Assembly (NCBI GenBank): GCA_036389275.1
Contig: DASVQE010000107.1
Span: forward strand, 62,001-126,000
From: QHVT01 sp036389275
GTDB lineage: Bacteria; Acidobacteriota; Thermoanaerobaculia; Gp7-AA8
Reading direction: 5' to 3'
DNA: 64,000 nucleotides
Shown: piece after piece, positions 1 to 7,818 of the stretch
Position numbering within the stretch: position 1 is the first letter of the stretch
Layout: every line of letters starts with the position of its first letter
Program-made: the position numbers and the translations under genes
Notes under the pieces: model-generated
Told to the model about the DNA's origin: nothing
Databases searched by the model: none
The model's input: the letters and a program-made list of their open reading frames with translations, nothing else

Positions 1-847
1 TGGCCACGCGCTGCTTGTTGATCGGATGCGTGAGCGCGACGCTCTTCGGATGCGCTTCGAGCTCGCGCAGGACGCGATCGATCGAGGCGACCAGATCGGG
101 CACGCGCGGCCCGACCACCGGATCGTGCGCGACCACACGCGCGTAGTCTTCGATGAGCAGTTGCTGATCGCTCGGCAGCTTGTACGTCTCGTCGGGACCT
201 TCGATGCCGGCGAGGATCACGCGCTCGACGGCGTCGGGATAGTCGCGCATGGTGGCGATGGCGAGATGGGTGCCGTAGCTGATGCCCCAGAGCACGAGCT
301 TGCGCGCGCCGATGGCCGTGCGCAGATCATTGAGATCCGCGGCGCTCTCGCGCGTGTTGTAGGCGGCGGCATCGGCGCCGGTGCGCTCGACGCATTGCTT
401 CTCCGCCGCGACCATGGCCGCGATCGAGGCGCGCTCGAGCGGTTTGGACGGATCGGCGATGAACGTCTCCTTGCAGCGGAGATCGGGCTCGGAGTCGTGC
501 ACGCCGCGCTGGTCGAGCGCGATCACGTCGCCGAATTCGCGCATGGCCATGAAGAGCGGAAAGCGCGTCCCTTGCGCGGAGACGATGGCCGAGCCGCCCG
601 GTCCGCCGGCGAGGTAGACGATCGGCGCGCCGGGCGTCTTCGCGGTCGACGGAAAGCGGACGAAGCGCAAGGTGATGGTCCGCGAGTCGCTCTTGGCGCG
701 GTTCTCCGGCACGCGCAGCTCGCCGCGCTCGATCTGCACCACCGTGCCGTCTTCCGCTTTGAAGGCGAACGGCTCGGTCTTGATGGTGGCCGCGTGCGCG
801 GATGCGGCGAGAACCAACAGCAACAGCATTCGTATCGTTCTGTACAT
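1..847 (-). CDS. Secreted alpha/beta hydrolase (TAP/proline iminopeptidase-like), 3' end cut by window edge
   Basis: Read on the minus strand the frame is open from the ATG at 847 to the window edge, about 282 residues, with no stop reached. The N-terminus is a short signal peptide (MYRTIRM, a leucine run, then ASAHA), so the enzyme is probably exported. A GGPGGSA oxyanion-type loop lies near residue 82 and a nucleophile elbow WGISYGTH lies further on; both are typical of alpha/beta hydrolases of the prolyl-aminopeptidase/TAP group. The catalytic Asp and His would lie in the missing C-terminal part. AGGAGG sits 6 nt before the ATG and fixes the start. The substrate is unknown; peptidase is the likeliest activity by family. 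Confidence 0.85.
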   Translation of the reverse strand, partial: MYRTIRMLLLLVLAASAHAATIKTEPFAFKAEDGTVVQIERGELRVPENRAKSDSRTITLRFVRFPSTAKTPGAPIVYLAGGPGGSAIVSAQGTRFPLFMAMREFGDVIALDQRGVHDSEPDLRCKETFIADPSKPLERASIAAMVAAEKQCVERTGADAAAYNTRESAADLNDLRTAIGARKLVLWGISYGTHLAIATMRDYPDAVERVILAGIEGPDETYKLPSDQQLLIEDYARVVAHDPVVGPRVPDLVASIDRVLRELEAHPKSVALTHPINKQRVA

Positions 848-878
848 GTTCTTTCCTCCTGCCGGAACGTACGGCGCG

Positions 879-2573
879 ATGCGCGAGCGGCTGCGCGCCG
901 GTCGGCGAACGACACGATTCGTCGGTGAGCGTCCTCGCGCGCTGCTGTTCGGCGTCCTGCTGCTCATCGCATTCACGGCATCGGCGGACAACGACGTGCG
1001 AATGCATGTGGGCGACGACCTGGCCTGGGCCGCGCGGTCCTTCGATGACTCGCAATGGGCGCGCATGCCGATCGAGCGCGTGCCGCAGCCGGACGACGCG
1101 GTGTGGATGCGCTTTCATCTGACGCTGCGCGAGCGCACGCCGGGACGTCCTACCGGCGTCTACTTTGCCGCGCTGGCCTCGCACGAGATCTTCTGGGACG
1201 GCGTGCGCATCGGCGGCGGCGGCATCGTCGGGCGGACGAAAGCGGCGGAGCGTCCCGGCCCGATCGAAGCGCACTATCAGGTGCCGGACGCGCTCGCGGC
1301 GCCGGGGCCGCATCTCGTGGCGGTGCGCGCGTCGGCGTTTCATCGCGGCTTCACGCCGGTGCACGGCTACTGGGCGCTCATCGCCGGCGACTACGACAAG
1401 CTGCTGACGTTGCAGGCGCACAGCGCGCGCCTGGCGCTGACGGCGCTCAGCGGCATCGTGCTGACCGGCGTCTTCGCCTTCGCCATGTTCTGGCTGGCGC
1501 GCCGCGACCGCTCCTTTCTCCTCCTCGGCACGCTCTGCCTGGCCGCGGCCGCGCTGCTCCTCGCCGAAAGCTCGCGCCAGTTGATCGGCTACACCTACGA
1601 CTGGCACATCGTCCGGCTGCGCGCGATCGTGGCGCTGTCGTGGCTGACCGGCGTGCAGCTCGTCGCGCTGCTGGTCGCGCGCTTTCCGCATCGCCGCGGC
1701 AGCCTCGTCCTCGGCGTGACCGCGCTCGCCGCCACCATCGTCCCGCTGTTCCCGAAAGGTTGGGATCCGAAGTCGGGACTGATCTTCTTCGTCTGCTGCC
1801 TCGCCTCTCTCTGCTGGACGCTGTTCGCGGTCGTCCGGCGGATGCACGGCAGCGCGCTCGCCGCGATCGGCATCGGCGTAGCCATGATCGCCATATTCTA
1901 CGACCCCGGCATGTGGCTCGACGCGAACGTCTACTTTGCGCTCGACTTTCTCTTTCTCTGCCTCCTCTGTTCGCACGCGCTCGAAGTGCGGCGCGAGCGC
2001 GACGAGAAGGCGCGGCTGGAGCTGGAGATGCTGCGCCGCCACCTGCAGCCGCACTTTCTGATGAACACGCTCACCGCGCTGAGCGAGTGGATCGAAGCGG
2101 AGCCGCAAACGGCTGTCCGGATGATCGAGGCGTTGGCCGGCGAGCTGCGCACCCTCGGCGAGATGTCGGCGCGCCGGCTCGTCACCGCGGACGAAGAGCT
2201 GCGGCTCTGCCGCGCGCATCTGGCGAACATGAGCCTGCGCAAGGACGTCGCGTACGAGCTCGAAGTGGACGGCGTCGACGGCGCGCGGCTGGTGCCGCCG
2301 GCGGTGTTTCACACGCTGGTCGAGAACGCCGTCACGCACGGAGAAACGAGCGAGCGCGTGACGCTGCGGCTCTCCGCGCACGGCGACGGCTCGCGCATCC
2401 GCTACGTCTTCGAGGCGCCGGCGGCGAGCGACGACGACGAAGCGCCGCGCGGCGCCGGCGGCGGCACGCGCTACATCGAGGCGCGACTGCGCGAAGTGTT
2501 CGGCAACGCCTGGTCGTTCCGTCAAGGACGCATCGGCGCGCAATGGCGCGCGGAGATCGAGGTGCCGGCGTGA
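879..2573 (+). CDS. Membrane sensor histidine kinase, LytS/YehU (His_kinase) type
   Basis: The 564-residue protein has an N-terminal signal or anchor around residues 20-36, an extracytoplasmic region to about 185, then a block of roughly seven hydrophobic segments to about 375, resembling 7TMR-DISM receptors. The cytoplasmic part carries LQPHFLMNTL at about 388-397, the phospho-acceptor box of the LytS-like His_kinase family. VENAVTHG near 480 is the N-box of the ATPase domain. It should phosphorylate the LytTR regulator encoded immediately downstream, whose GTG start overlaps this stop by 4 nt. An ATG at 846 in the same frame is an alternative start but would intrude on the divergent hydrolase gene. 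The ligand sensed is unknown. Confidence 0.88.
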   Translation: MRERLRAGRRTTRFVGERPRALLFGVLLLIAFTASADNDVRMHVGDDLAWAARSFDDSQWARMPIERVPQPDDAVWMRFHLTLRERTPGRPTGVYFAALASHEIFWDGVRIGGGGIVGRTKAAERPGPIEAHYQVPDALAAPGPHLVAVRASAFHRGFTPVHGYWALIAGDYDKLLTLQAHSARLALTALSGIVLTGVFAFAMFWLARRDRSFLLLGTLCLAAAALLLAESSRQLIGYTYDWHIVRLRAIVALSWLTGVQLVALLVARFPHRRGSLVLGVTALAATIVPLFPKGWDPKSGLIFFVCCLASLCWTLFAVVRRMHGSALAAIGIGVAMIAIFYDPGMWLDANVYFALDFLFLCLLCSHALEVRRERDEKARLELEMLRRHLQPHFLMNTLTALSEWIEAEPQTAVRMIEALAGELRTLGEMSARRLVTADEELRLCRAHLANMSLRKDVAYELEVDGVDGARLVPPAVFHTLVENAVTHGETSERVTLRLSAHGDGSRIRYVFEAPAASDDDEAPRGAGGGTRYIEARLREVFGNAWSFRQGRIGAQWRAEIEVPA

Positions 2574-3259
2574 GGATCGCCATCGTCGAGGACGAAGCGG
2601 TCGTGGCGCGGCGGCTCGAGCGGATGGTGCGCGCGCTGGTCGACGCGAGCGACACCATCGAGATCGCGCCGAGCCGCGCCGCCGCGCGCGAGCTGTTGCG
2701 ACGCCCGCTCGACCTGCTGTTCCTCGATCTCAATCTCAACGGGCGCGATGGATTCGCGCTCCTCGAAGAAGCGGCGGCCTCGCGCTTTCACACGGTGGTC
2801 GTCTCCGCCCATCACGATCAGGCCTTGCGCGCCTTCGAGTACGGCGTGGCCGACTTCGTCCCGAAGCCGTGGAGCGAGGAGCGGCTGCGACGCGCCCTCG
2901 AGCGCGTGCGCGGCAGCGAGCCGTCGCCGGCGCGCACGCTGATGGTGCGCAAGGGCCGCGAGCTGCGCGCCATCCTGGCGCGCGACGTCGTCTACGTGCG
3001 CGGCGCCGACGACTACGCGGAGCTGCATCTCGCCGACGGCTCGACGCATCTGCACGAGAAGTCGCTCACGCAGCTCGAGACGCTGCTGCCGGACGAGTTC
3101 GCGCGCGTGCACCGCTCGTACATCGCAAACCTGACGCAGGTGAGCGCGATGCGCAACGACGCGCTGGTGATGCGCGACGGCTCGGTGATTCCGGTCGGCC
3201 GCGTCTATCGCGCTACGTTACGCGCACGTCGATCCGCCGCGCCGCCAGCTCGTCCATGA
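2570..3259 (+). CDS. LytTR-family response regulator
   Basis: This 229-residue DNA-binding regulator starts at a GTG overlapping the stop of the kinase gene (GTGA), so the two are translationally coupled. The receiver domain (about 1-115) has the acidic pair in VEDE, the phospho-acceptor Asp53 in FLDLNLNG, and Lys99 in DFVPKPW. The C-terminal half (about 120-229) looks like a LytTR domain, with VRGADDYAELHL, a conserved FARVHRSYIANL stretch and IPVGRVYR. LytTR proteins bind direct repeats upstream of target genes; the targets here are not visible. The 3' end overlaps the convergent dehydrogenase gene by 47 nt. Confidence 0.92.
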   Translation: MRIAIVEDEAVVARRLERMVRALVDASDTIEIAPSRAAARELLRRPLDLLFLDLNLNGRDGFALLEEAAASRFHTVVVSAHHDQALRAFEYGVADFVPKPWSEERLRRALERVRGSEPSPARTLMVRKGRELRAILARDVVYVRGADDYAELHLADGSTHLHEKSLTQLETLLPDEFARVHRSYIANLTQVSAMRNDALVMRDGSVIPVGRVYRATLRARRSAAPPARP

Positions 3260-4337
3260 ACGGCTGCGGCGGGATGCAGCGCTCCTGCGGCAGCGCGCCT
3301 TTCGAGGTGGTCTGGCCGCGCGCCATCATCAGCGCGACGATGCTCGCCGGAAAGGCGGTGGTGCGCATCATCGCCGAGAGGCCCGTCTCCGGATCGTGCC
3401 GATCGATGATGTCGTAGCGGAGGCGGCGGCCGTCGCCCGCGAACTCGACGCGCACCAGCACCACGTCCGGCTCGTCGTGCGGCAGCTTCGCCACGAGCAG
3501 ATCGCCGAGGACGCGGCGCGGCTTGATCGTGACGCCGTCGACGGTGAGCGGCTCGCTGCTGCAGAGGCCGAGGTCGATCATGGTCTTGAACTTGTCGCAA
3601 TGGCCGGGATAGCGGATGGTCTTGTAGTCGAGCTCCCGCACTTTGCCCAGGAATGTTTCCACAAGGGTGGAAGTCCCGCCGGACGTCTGGAAGGCTTCCA
3701 TCGTGCCGAACGGCGGCGGAAACTCGAGCGACTCGACTTCCGTCATCGACTCGACGATCGTCACCTTGCCGTCGCGGATCACGCGGGCCGGCTCGATGTA
3801 CTCGTTGATCAACCCTTCGACGGAGAAGACCATCTGATAGTCGAGCGGCGGCTTCGGATCCTGCGGCAGACCGCCCACGCGGATGTGCACCTCGTCGAGC
3901 TTCGTGAACTGCGCGGCGCCGTGCGCCACCAGCACCGCCACCATGCCGGGCGCGAGTCCGCAATCAGGAATGATGTTCACGCCCGCCGCTCGCGCCTCGG
4001 CGTCGAGGGCGAGCTCCGCGTCGACGACATCGTTGTTCCCGCCGAGGTCGCAGAAGTTCGTGCCGGCCTCGATGGCGGCGCGCGCCAGACGCTCGTTCAG
4101 CCAGTAGTTGACGCAACTGATGGCGGAGGCGTGGCCGCGCATCAGCTCGACCACGGCGCGGTCGTCGTTGCAGTCGATGGTGGCGGCGGTGACGCGCTCG
4201 CCGTAGCGATCGGCGATGGCGTGGGCTTTGGCGCCGTCGGCGTCGGCGACGGTGACGCCGGTGACGTCGGGTTGGGAGAGGAGGTCGTGGACGGCGCCGA
4301 GGCCCATCCGGCCGGCGCCCAGAACGAGCATTCGCAT
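3213..4337 (-). CDS. Saccharopine dehydrogenase-like NAD(P) oxidoreductase
   Basis: The 374-residue protein begins with a Rossmann dinucleotide-binding motif, LVLGAGRMGLG, and continues with the saccharopine dehydrogenase/reductase fold, including FCDLGGNN and PDCGLAPGM. Members of this family reduce or oxidise amino-acid imines, for example in lysine or carboxyspermidine metabolism; the substrate here cannot be fixed from sequence. I chose the ATG at 4337 because the in-frame upstream ATG at 4349 lies inside a -10-like TACAAT (4348-4353). No partner gene is adjacent on the same strand. The 3' end overlaps the convergent LytTR gene by 47 nt. Confidence 0.82.
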   Translation of the reverse strand: MRMLVLGAGRMGLGAVHDLLSQPDVTGVTVADADGAKAHAIADRYGERVTAATIDCNDDRAVVELMRGHASAISCVNYWLNERLARAAIEAGTNFCDLGGNNDVVDAELALDAEARAAGVNIIPDCGLAPGMVAVLVAHGAAQFTKLDEVHIRVGGLPQDPKPPLDYQMVFSVEGLINEYIEPARVIRDGKVTIVESMTEVESLEFPPPFGTMEAFQTSGGTSTLVETFLGKVRELDYKTIRYPGHCDKFKTMIDLGLCSSEPLTVDGVTIKPRRVLGDLLVAKLPHDEPDVVLVRVEFAGDGRRLRYDIIDRHDPETGLSAMMRTTAFPASIVALMMARGQTTSKGALPQERCIPPQPFMDELAARRIDVRVT

Positions 4338-4347
4338 GGCGGCGCGC

Positions 4348-4353
4348 ATTGTA
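4348..4353 (-). promoter_or_regulatory. Predicted -10 box for the saccharopine dehydrogenase-like gene
   Basis: TACAAT on the minus strand ends 10 nt before the ATG at 4337. It overlaps the alternative upstream ATG, which argues for the inner start. No convincing -35 hexamer is visible. Confidence 0.5.
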
Positions 4354-4392
4354 GGTGGTACGGCCGCGCTTGCGTCACTTTGCTTTATAAAG

Positions 4393-4398
4393 TACATT
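4393..4398 (+). promoter_or_regulatory. Predicted -10 box for the small membrane protein gene
   Basis: TACATT ends 7 nt before the ATG at 4406. A second candidate, TATAAA, lies at 4386-4391 inside the palindrome CTTTATAAAG. Either choice implies a very short leader. Confidence 0.4.
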
Positions 4399-4405
4399 AC
4401 GAACT

Positions 4406-4768
4406 ATGAAGAACAGCTACCGCATGGCACTCGCTCTCTCCATCGTGACGACGCTCATGCTGATCTGGCTCAGCGTCGGCGTCGGGATCATCGGCAAGGA
4501 CGGCGACCGCGCGAACCTGATGTACTTCGGCGTGGTCGCGGTCGGTCTCATCGGCGCGCTCGTCTCCCGACTGCGTCCCGCCGGCATGTCCCGCACACTC
4601 ACGGCCATGGCCGCCGCGCAGACCATCGTCGCGCTCGTAGCCATCTTCGGCGGCCTCGGGCGCCCGTACAGCGGCGCGCTGGAGCTCTCGCTGCTGAACG
4701 GTTTCTTCGTAGCGATGTTCCTCGCCGCGTCGTGGCTCTTCCGATCGCGGTCTCTGGCTACGGCTTGA
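4406..4768 (+). CDS. Small four-helix membrane protein, unknown function
   Basis: A 120-residue protein that is almost entirely hydrophobic, with about four membrane segments at roughly 8-28, 39-57, 66-86 and 92-114 and short charged loops such as KDGDRAN and SRLRPAG. It matches no family I recognise. It stands alone between the divergent dehydrogenase gene and a 170-bp inverted repeat, so context gives no job. The AT-rich promoter region just upstream contrasts with the GC-rich surroundings. Confidence 0.7.
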   Translation: MKNSYRMALALSIVTTLMLIWLSVGVGIIGKDGDRANLMYFGVVAVGLIGALVSRLRPAGMSRTLTAMAAAQTIVALVAIFGGLGRPYSGALELSLLNGFFVAMFLAASWLFRSRSLATA

Positions 4769-4769
4769 G

Positions 4770-4939
4770 GGAACGACGGGAGGCCTCCGGCGGCCGGGGC
4801 CACGGGCCCCGGACCCCGCTTATTGGCCTAGCCTCCGCGACACAGTGTGGCGAGCTTGGACGGCAGTGTCGCGGAGGCTAGGCCAATCAGCGGGGTCCGG
4901 GGCCCGTGGCCCCGGCCGCCGGAGGCCTCCCGTCGTTCC
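4770..4939. repeat. Long inverted repeat: 74-nt arms, 22-nt loop
   Basis: The left arm (4770-4843) and right arm (4866-4939) are reverse complements with a single mismatch (left TTATTGG against TGATTGG); the loop is 4844-4865. It lies between the stop of the 120-residue membrane protein and the 3' end of the convergent methyltransferase gene. The transcript would fold into a very long GC-rich hairpin, so it could act as a bidirectional terminator. It may equally be two inverted copies of an interspersed element. Both strands read a nearly identical peptide across it, which only reflects the symmetry. Confidence 0.92.
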
Positions 4940-4969
4940 CCATTCGTCAGCGAAGCCCGAGCGTGATGC

Positions 4970-6091
4970 TCAGAAACGGTCGGACAGGCGCAGCGTGTGG
5001 TTCTCGCCGGGTGCATCGGAGAGCGGCGTCGGCGCGCCTTCGTTGACCGCCTTCCAGAGATCGAGTGTGTCGGTGCGCTCGTTCCAGAGCGCGCGCTCCG
5101 GCGGACGGCGGAACGCGATCGACGACTTCGGCTGACTGTCCGCCAGATCCCAGTCGGCGAGGCCGCGGTACTCCCACGAATGCAGTGCCGAGTCGACCAT
5201 CCACTCGTCGTCCGGCTCCGGCCGCACCTCGCCGACGGCGCGGCAGACCACGCTCAGATATCCGGCGCGCTCATCGAACAGCAGCCGCGCATGCGGATTG
5301 AGCGACTCGAGCGCGTAGTAGCGCGCGGCGATCGGCGCGAGCTTCAGGTAGCGCAACATGTAGTCGAGCAGCCGCACCGTCACATACCAGAACGTATTGA
5401 CCTCGCGCTGAATGCGCCCGGCATTGTTGAAGCTCATCCGGAAGCCTTCCTCGTTCACCACCGGCGTCGACACGATCAGCAGTCCGTTGCGCTTGAGCAG
5501 CGGACGCAATCCCATCAGCACGTGCAGCGGCGAGACGACGTGGTACAGCAGGCCCGAACAGTTGATGAGATCGAAGGCGCGGCCGGGCAGCTTCTTGTAG
5601 AGGTCGTACATCAGGCCGACCGAGCGGAACTCGAAATCGACGTCGTAGTAATGCCGCACCGCGGCCATTTTCTCCGCGCAGTGATCGACGGCGTCGACTG
5701 CCACGACGTCCGCTGCACCGCCGCGCTTCATCACCACCGGGATCAATCCTTCCATCGTGCCGATGTCGAGGCACGACGCGCCGCGCAGGTCGCAGTCGCG
5801 CAGATGCAGGCGCGGCAGCATCGGGCTATCGCTCGCGTAGATCCCTTTCGCGATGACGCCCGGCATCAGCTCCACGTCGTAATACCACCAGTCGCGAAAG
5901 AACTTCGTCTTGCGCAGCTCCGCCTCGTCGCGCGGAAACTCGAGCGCCGGCGCGGCCGACGGCACCGCCCGCCCTTGCGCGTGCGCGCGCAGCTCGCGAT
6001 CGAGCGCGAAACGGCGCCGCAGGCGTCGCGCCAGCCGCGCCGGATTGAAGCGCGCGGCCGCGCTGCGCAGGCGAATCATCGAACCGGCCAT
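4970..6091 (-). CDS. Class I SAM-dependent methyltransferase, CmoB-like core
   Basis: The protein is 373 residues long. After a basic, arginine-rich first 45 residues, the SAM-binding motif I appears as LDIGTMEG (Asp109), followed by ADVVAVDAVDH and the DLINCSGLLYHV stretch, a pattern similar to CmoB/DUF1698-type methyltransferases. The basic N-terminus could contact nucleic acid or membrane, but that is inference. Target unknown. TATAAA on the minus strand at 6103-6108 lies 11 nt before the ATG at 6091; an inner ATG at 6079 is a weaker alternative. It is divergent from the phosphatase gene at 6127, and only 35 nt separate the two. Confidence 0.82.
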   Translation of the reverse strand: MAGSMIRLRSAAARFNPARLARRLRRRFALDRELRAHAQGRAVPSAAPALEFPRDEAELRKTKFFRDWWYYDVELMPGVIAKGIYASDSPMLPRLHLRDCDLRGASCLDIGTMEGLIPVVMKRGGAADVVAVDAVDHCAEKMAAVRHYYDVDFEFRSVGLMYDLYKKLPGRAFDLINCSGLLYHVVSPLHVLMGLRPLLKRNGLLIVSTPVVNEEGFRMSFNNAGRIQREVNTFWYVTVRLLDYMLRYLKLAPIAARYYALESLNPHARLLFDERAGYLSVVCRAVGEVRPEPDDEWMVDSALHSWEYRGLADWDLADSQPKSSIAFRRPPERALWNERTDTLDLWKAVNEGAPTPLSDAPGENHTLRLSDRF

Positions 6092-6102
6092 GCAGCGCGA
6101 AC

Positions 6103-6120
6103 TTTATACGACCCTATACT
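6103..6120. promoter_or_regulatory. Divergent -10 boxes for the methyltransferase and phosphatase genes
   Basis: On the minus strand TATAAA (6103-6108) precedes the methyltransferase ATG by 11 nt. On the plus strand TATACT (6115-6120) precedes the phosphatase ATG by only 6 nt, which would give a leaderless mRNA. The whole intergenic space is 35 nt. Confidence 0.5.
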
Positions 6121-6126
6121 TCGCGC

Positions 6127-6801
6127 ATGCAGGCAACGCGGCTGTACCTGGTCCGTCACGGCGCGACGCAACTGACGGCCGAGGATCGCTTCTCCGGCGC
6201 GGTTGGCGTCGATCTCTCCGATGAGGGTCGCTGGCAGGCGGAGCTCCTCGGCCGGCGTTTGCGCCGCGAGCCGCTGGCGGCGGTCTACTGCAGCCCGCTC
6301 TCGCGCACCGTCGAGACGGCGCAGTTCATCGCCCGCAGTTGCAGCCTCACGCCGCAACCCGTCGACGGCCTGCGCGAGATCAGCCACGGCCGGTGGGAAG
6401 GGTTGACGCGCAGCGAAGTGGAAGAGCGGTTCCCCGGCGAGTACGCGGCGTGGGAGGAAGATCCGTTCACCTTCGCGCCGGTCGGCGGCGAGTCGGGCGT
6501 GGCCGTGCTCGCGCGCGCGCTGCCGGCCATCCGCGAGATCGTCACGCGGCATCCCGGCGAGCGCGTGGCCGTCGTGTCGCACAAAGCGACCATCCGCCTG
6601 ATCCTCAGCAGCCTGCTCGGCTTCGACGCGCGCGGCTATCGCGACCGCCTCGATCAGGCGCCGGCGTCGCTGAACGTGCTCGACTTCCGCGACTCCGTCC
6701 ACGCGCGGCTGATGCTCTACAACGACACCTCGCACTACAGCGAGCAGCCGCGCAGCTCGACGCAGAGTCTCTCGAAGTGGTGGGACAACCGGAGCGCCTG
6801 A
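6127..6801 (+). CDS. Histidine phosphatase family protein (phosphoglycerate mutase-like)
   Basis: The 224-residue protein opens with LVRHGAT: Arg10-His11-Gly12 is the phospho-histidine motif of the family. The other typical landmarks follow: SPLSRTVETA, EISHGRWEG and VVSHKATIR with the second catalytic His at 152. Members include alpha-ribazole phosphatase and broad-specificity phosphatases; the exact substrate cannot be told. The stop codon overlaps the ATG of the flavin oxidoreductase gene by one base (TGATG), so the two are probably co-translated. Confidence 0.88.
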   Translation: MQATRLYLVRHGATQLTAEDRFSGAVGVDLSDEGRWQAELLGRRLRREPLAAVYCSPLSRTVETAQFIARSCSLTPQPVDGLREISHGRWEGLTRSEVEERFPGEYAAWEEDPFTFAPVGGESGVAVLARALPAIREIVTRHPGERVAVVSHKATIRLILSSLLGFDARGYRDRLDQAPASLNVLDFRDSVHARLMLYNDTSHYSEQPRSSTQSLSKWWDNRSA

Positions 6802-7796
6802 TGCTGCGCCTGAGCGTGCTCGATCAGGCGCCGATCTCCGAAGGCTCCAGCGGCGCGGAAGCGGTGCGGAACTCGGTCGACCTGGCGCGGCTGGCCGAGG
6901 AGCTCGGTTACGAGCGCTACTGGGTCGCGGAACATCACGGCACTCCGGCGCTCGCCTGCGCCAGTCCGGAAGCGCTGATCGGACCGATCGCGATGGTGAC
7001 CTCGAAGATCCGTGTCGGCAGCGGCGGCGTCATGCTGCCGCATTACAGTCCGCTGCGCGTCGCCGAATCATTCAGCATGCTCAGTGGTCTCGCACCCGGC
7101 CGCATCGACCTCGGCGTCGGCCGCGCGGCCGGCACCGATCCGACGACCGCTTTCGCCTTGCAGCGCGACCGCCGCCAGGCCGCTCCCGACGACTTTCCGG
7201 CGCAACTCTTCGAGCTGATGGCCTACCTCGACGACGAGATGCCGCGCGATCATCCGTTCGCGCGCCTGTCGATGCTGCCCGGACGGCCGGAGTTGCCGGA
7301 GCTCTGGCTCCTCGGCAGCTCGCCGCAGAGCGCGATCTGGGCCGCGGAGCTCGGCCTTCCCTACGCCTTCGCCGATTTCATCAATCCGAACGGTGCAGAA
7401 ATCGTCAAGCATTATCGTGAGCAATTTACGCCGTCGCGCCACGCGGAGAAACCGCGCGTCATCGCCGCGGTCTGGGCGCTCTGCGCCGAGTCGGACGAGG
7501 AAGCGCGGCGCATCGCCTCGAGCTCGAAGATGATGTTCACCCTCTTCTTCCGCGGCCAGCTCATCCCGATTCCGCCGATCGAGAAAGCGCTCGCGTTCCT
7601 CGCGCAGCAACCGCCGGACGACGACCCGTTCCGCACGCGCCGCCGCGCCATCGTCGGCTCGCCGTCAACCGTGCGCGAAGGACTCGAAGCGGCGGCGCGC
7701 GAGTACGACACCGACGAGTTGATGATCGTCACCATCACCTACGAGCACGAGGCACGGCGGCGGTCGTACGAGCTGATCGCGCAGACGCTGCGCTGA
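6801..7796 (+). CDS. LLM-class flavin-dependent oxidoreductase (luciferase-like)
   Basis: This 331-residue protein has the bacterial luciferase-like TIM-barrel signature: SVLDQAPI at the N-terminus, ERYWVAEHHG, RVGSGGVMLPHYSPLRVAE and GRIDLGVGRA. These features match the MsnO8-like group of FMN or F420 monooxygenases. The substrate is unknown. The start codon shares one base with the stop of the upstream phosphatase. The final codons and stop lie inside a perfect 28-bp palindrome shared with the convergent CocE-like gene. Confidence 0.88.
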   Translation: MLRLSVLDQAPISEGSSGAEAVRNSVDLARLAEELGYERYWVAEHHGTPALACASPEALIGPIAMVTSKIRVGSGGVMLPHYSPLRVAESFSMLSGLAPGRIDLGVGRAAGTDPTTAFALQRDRRQAAPDDFPAQLFELMAYLDDEMPRDHPFARLSMLPGRPELPELWLLGSSPQSAIWAAELGLPYAFADFINPNGAEIVKHYREQFTPSRHAEKPRVIAAVWALCAESDEEARRIASSSKMMFTLFFRGQLIPIPPIEKALAFLAQQPPDDDPFRTRRRAIVGSPSTVREGLEAAAREYDTDELMIVTITYEHEARRRSYELIAQTLR

Positions 7797-7818
7797 TCCG
7801 CTGATCAGCGGATCAGCG
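7791..7818. terminator. 28-bp perfect palindrome containing both convergent stop codons
   Basis: The sequence is its own reverse complement, centred on TGATCA at 7802-7807. The stop of the oxidoreductase (TGA, 7794-7796) and the stop of the CocE-like hydrolase on the other strand (7813-7815) are both part of it, so both genes end in the same CGC-TGA. It can fold in either transcript and probably serves as a bidirectional terminator, although there is no T-tract. Confidence 0.7.

Noticed and set aside
3213..3259. Frameshift or fusion between the LytTR gene and the dehydrogenase gene
   Set aside because: They are on opposite strands and both proteins end naturally; the 47-nt overlap is only a convergent 3' overlap.
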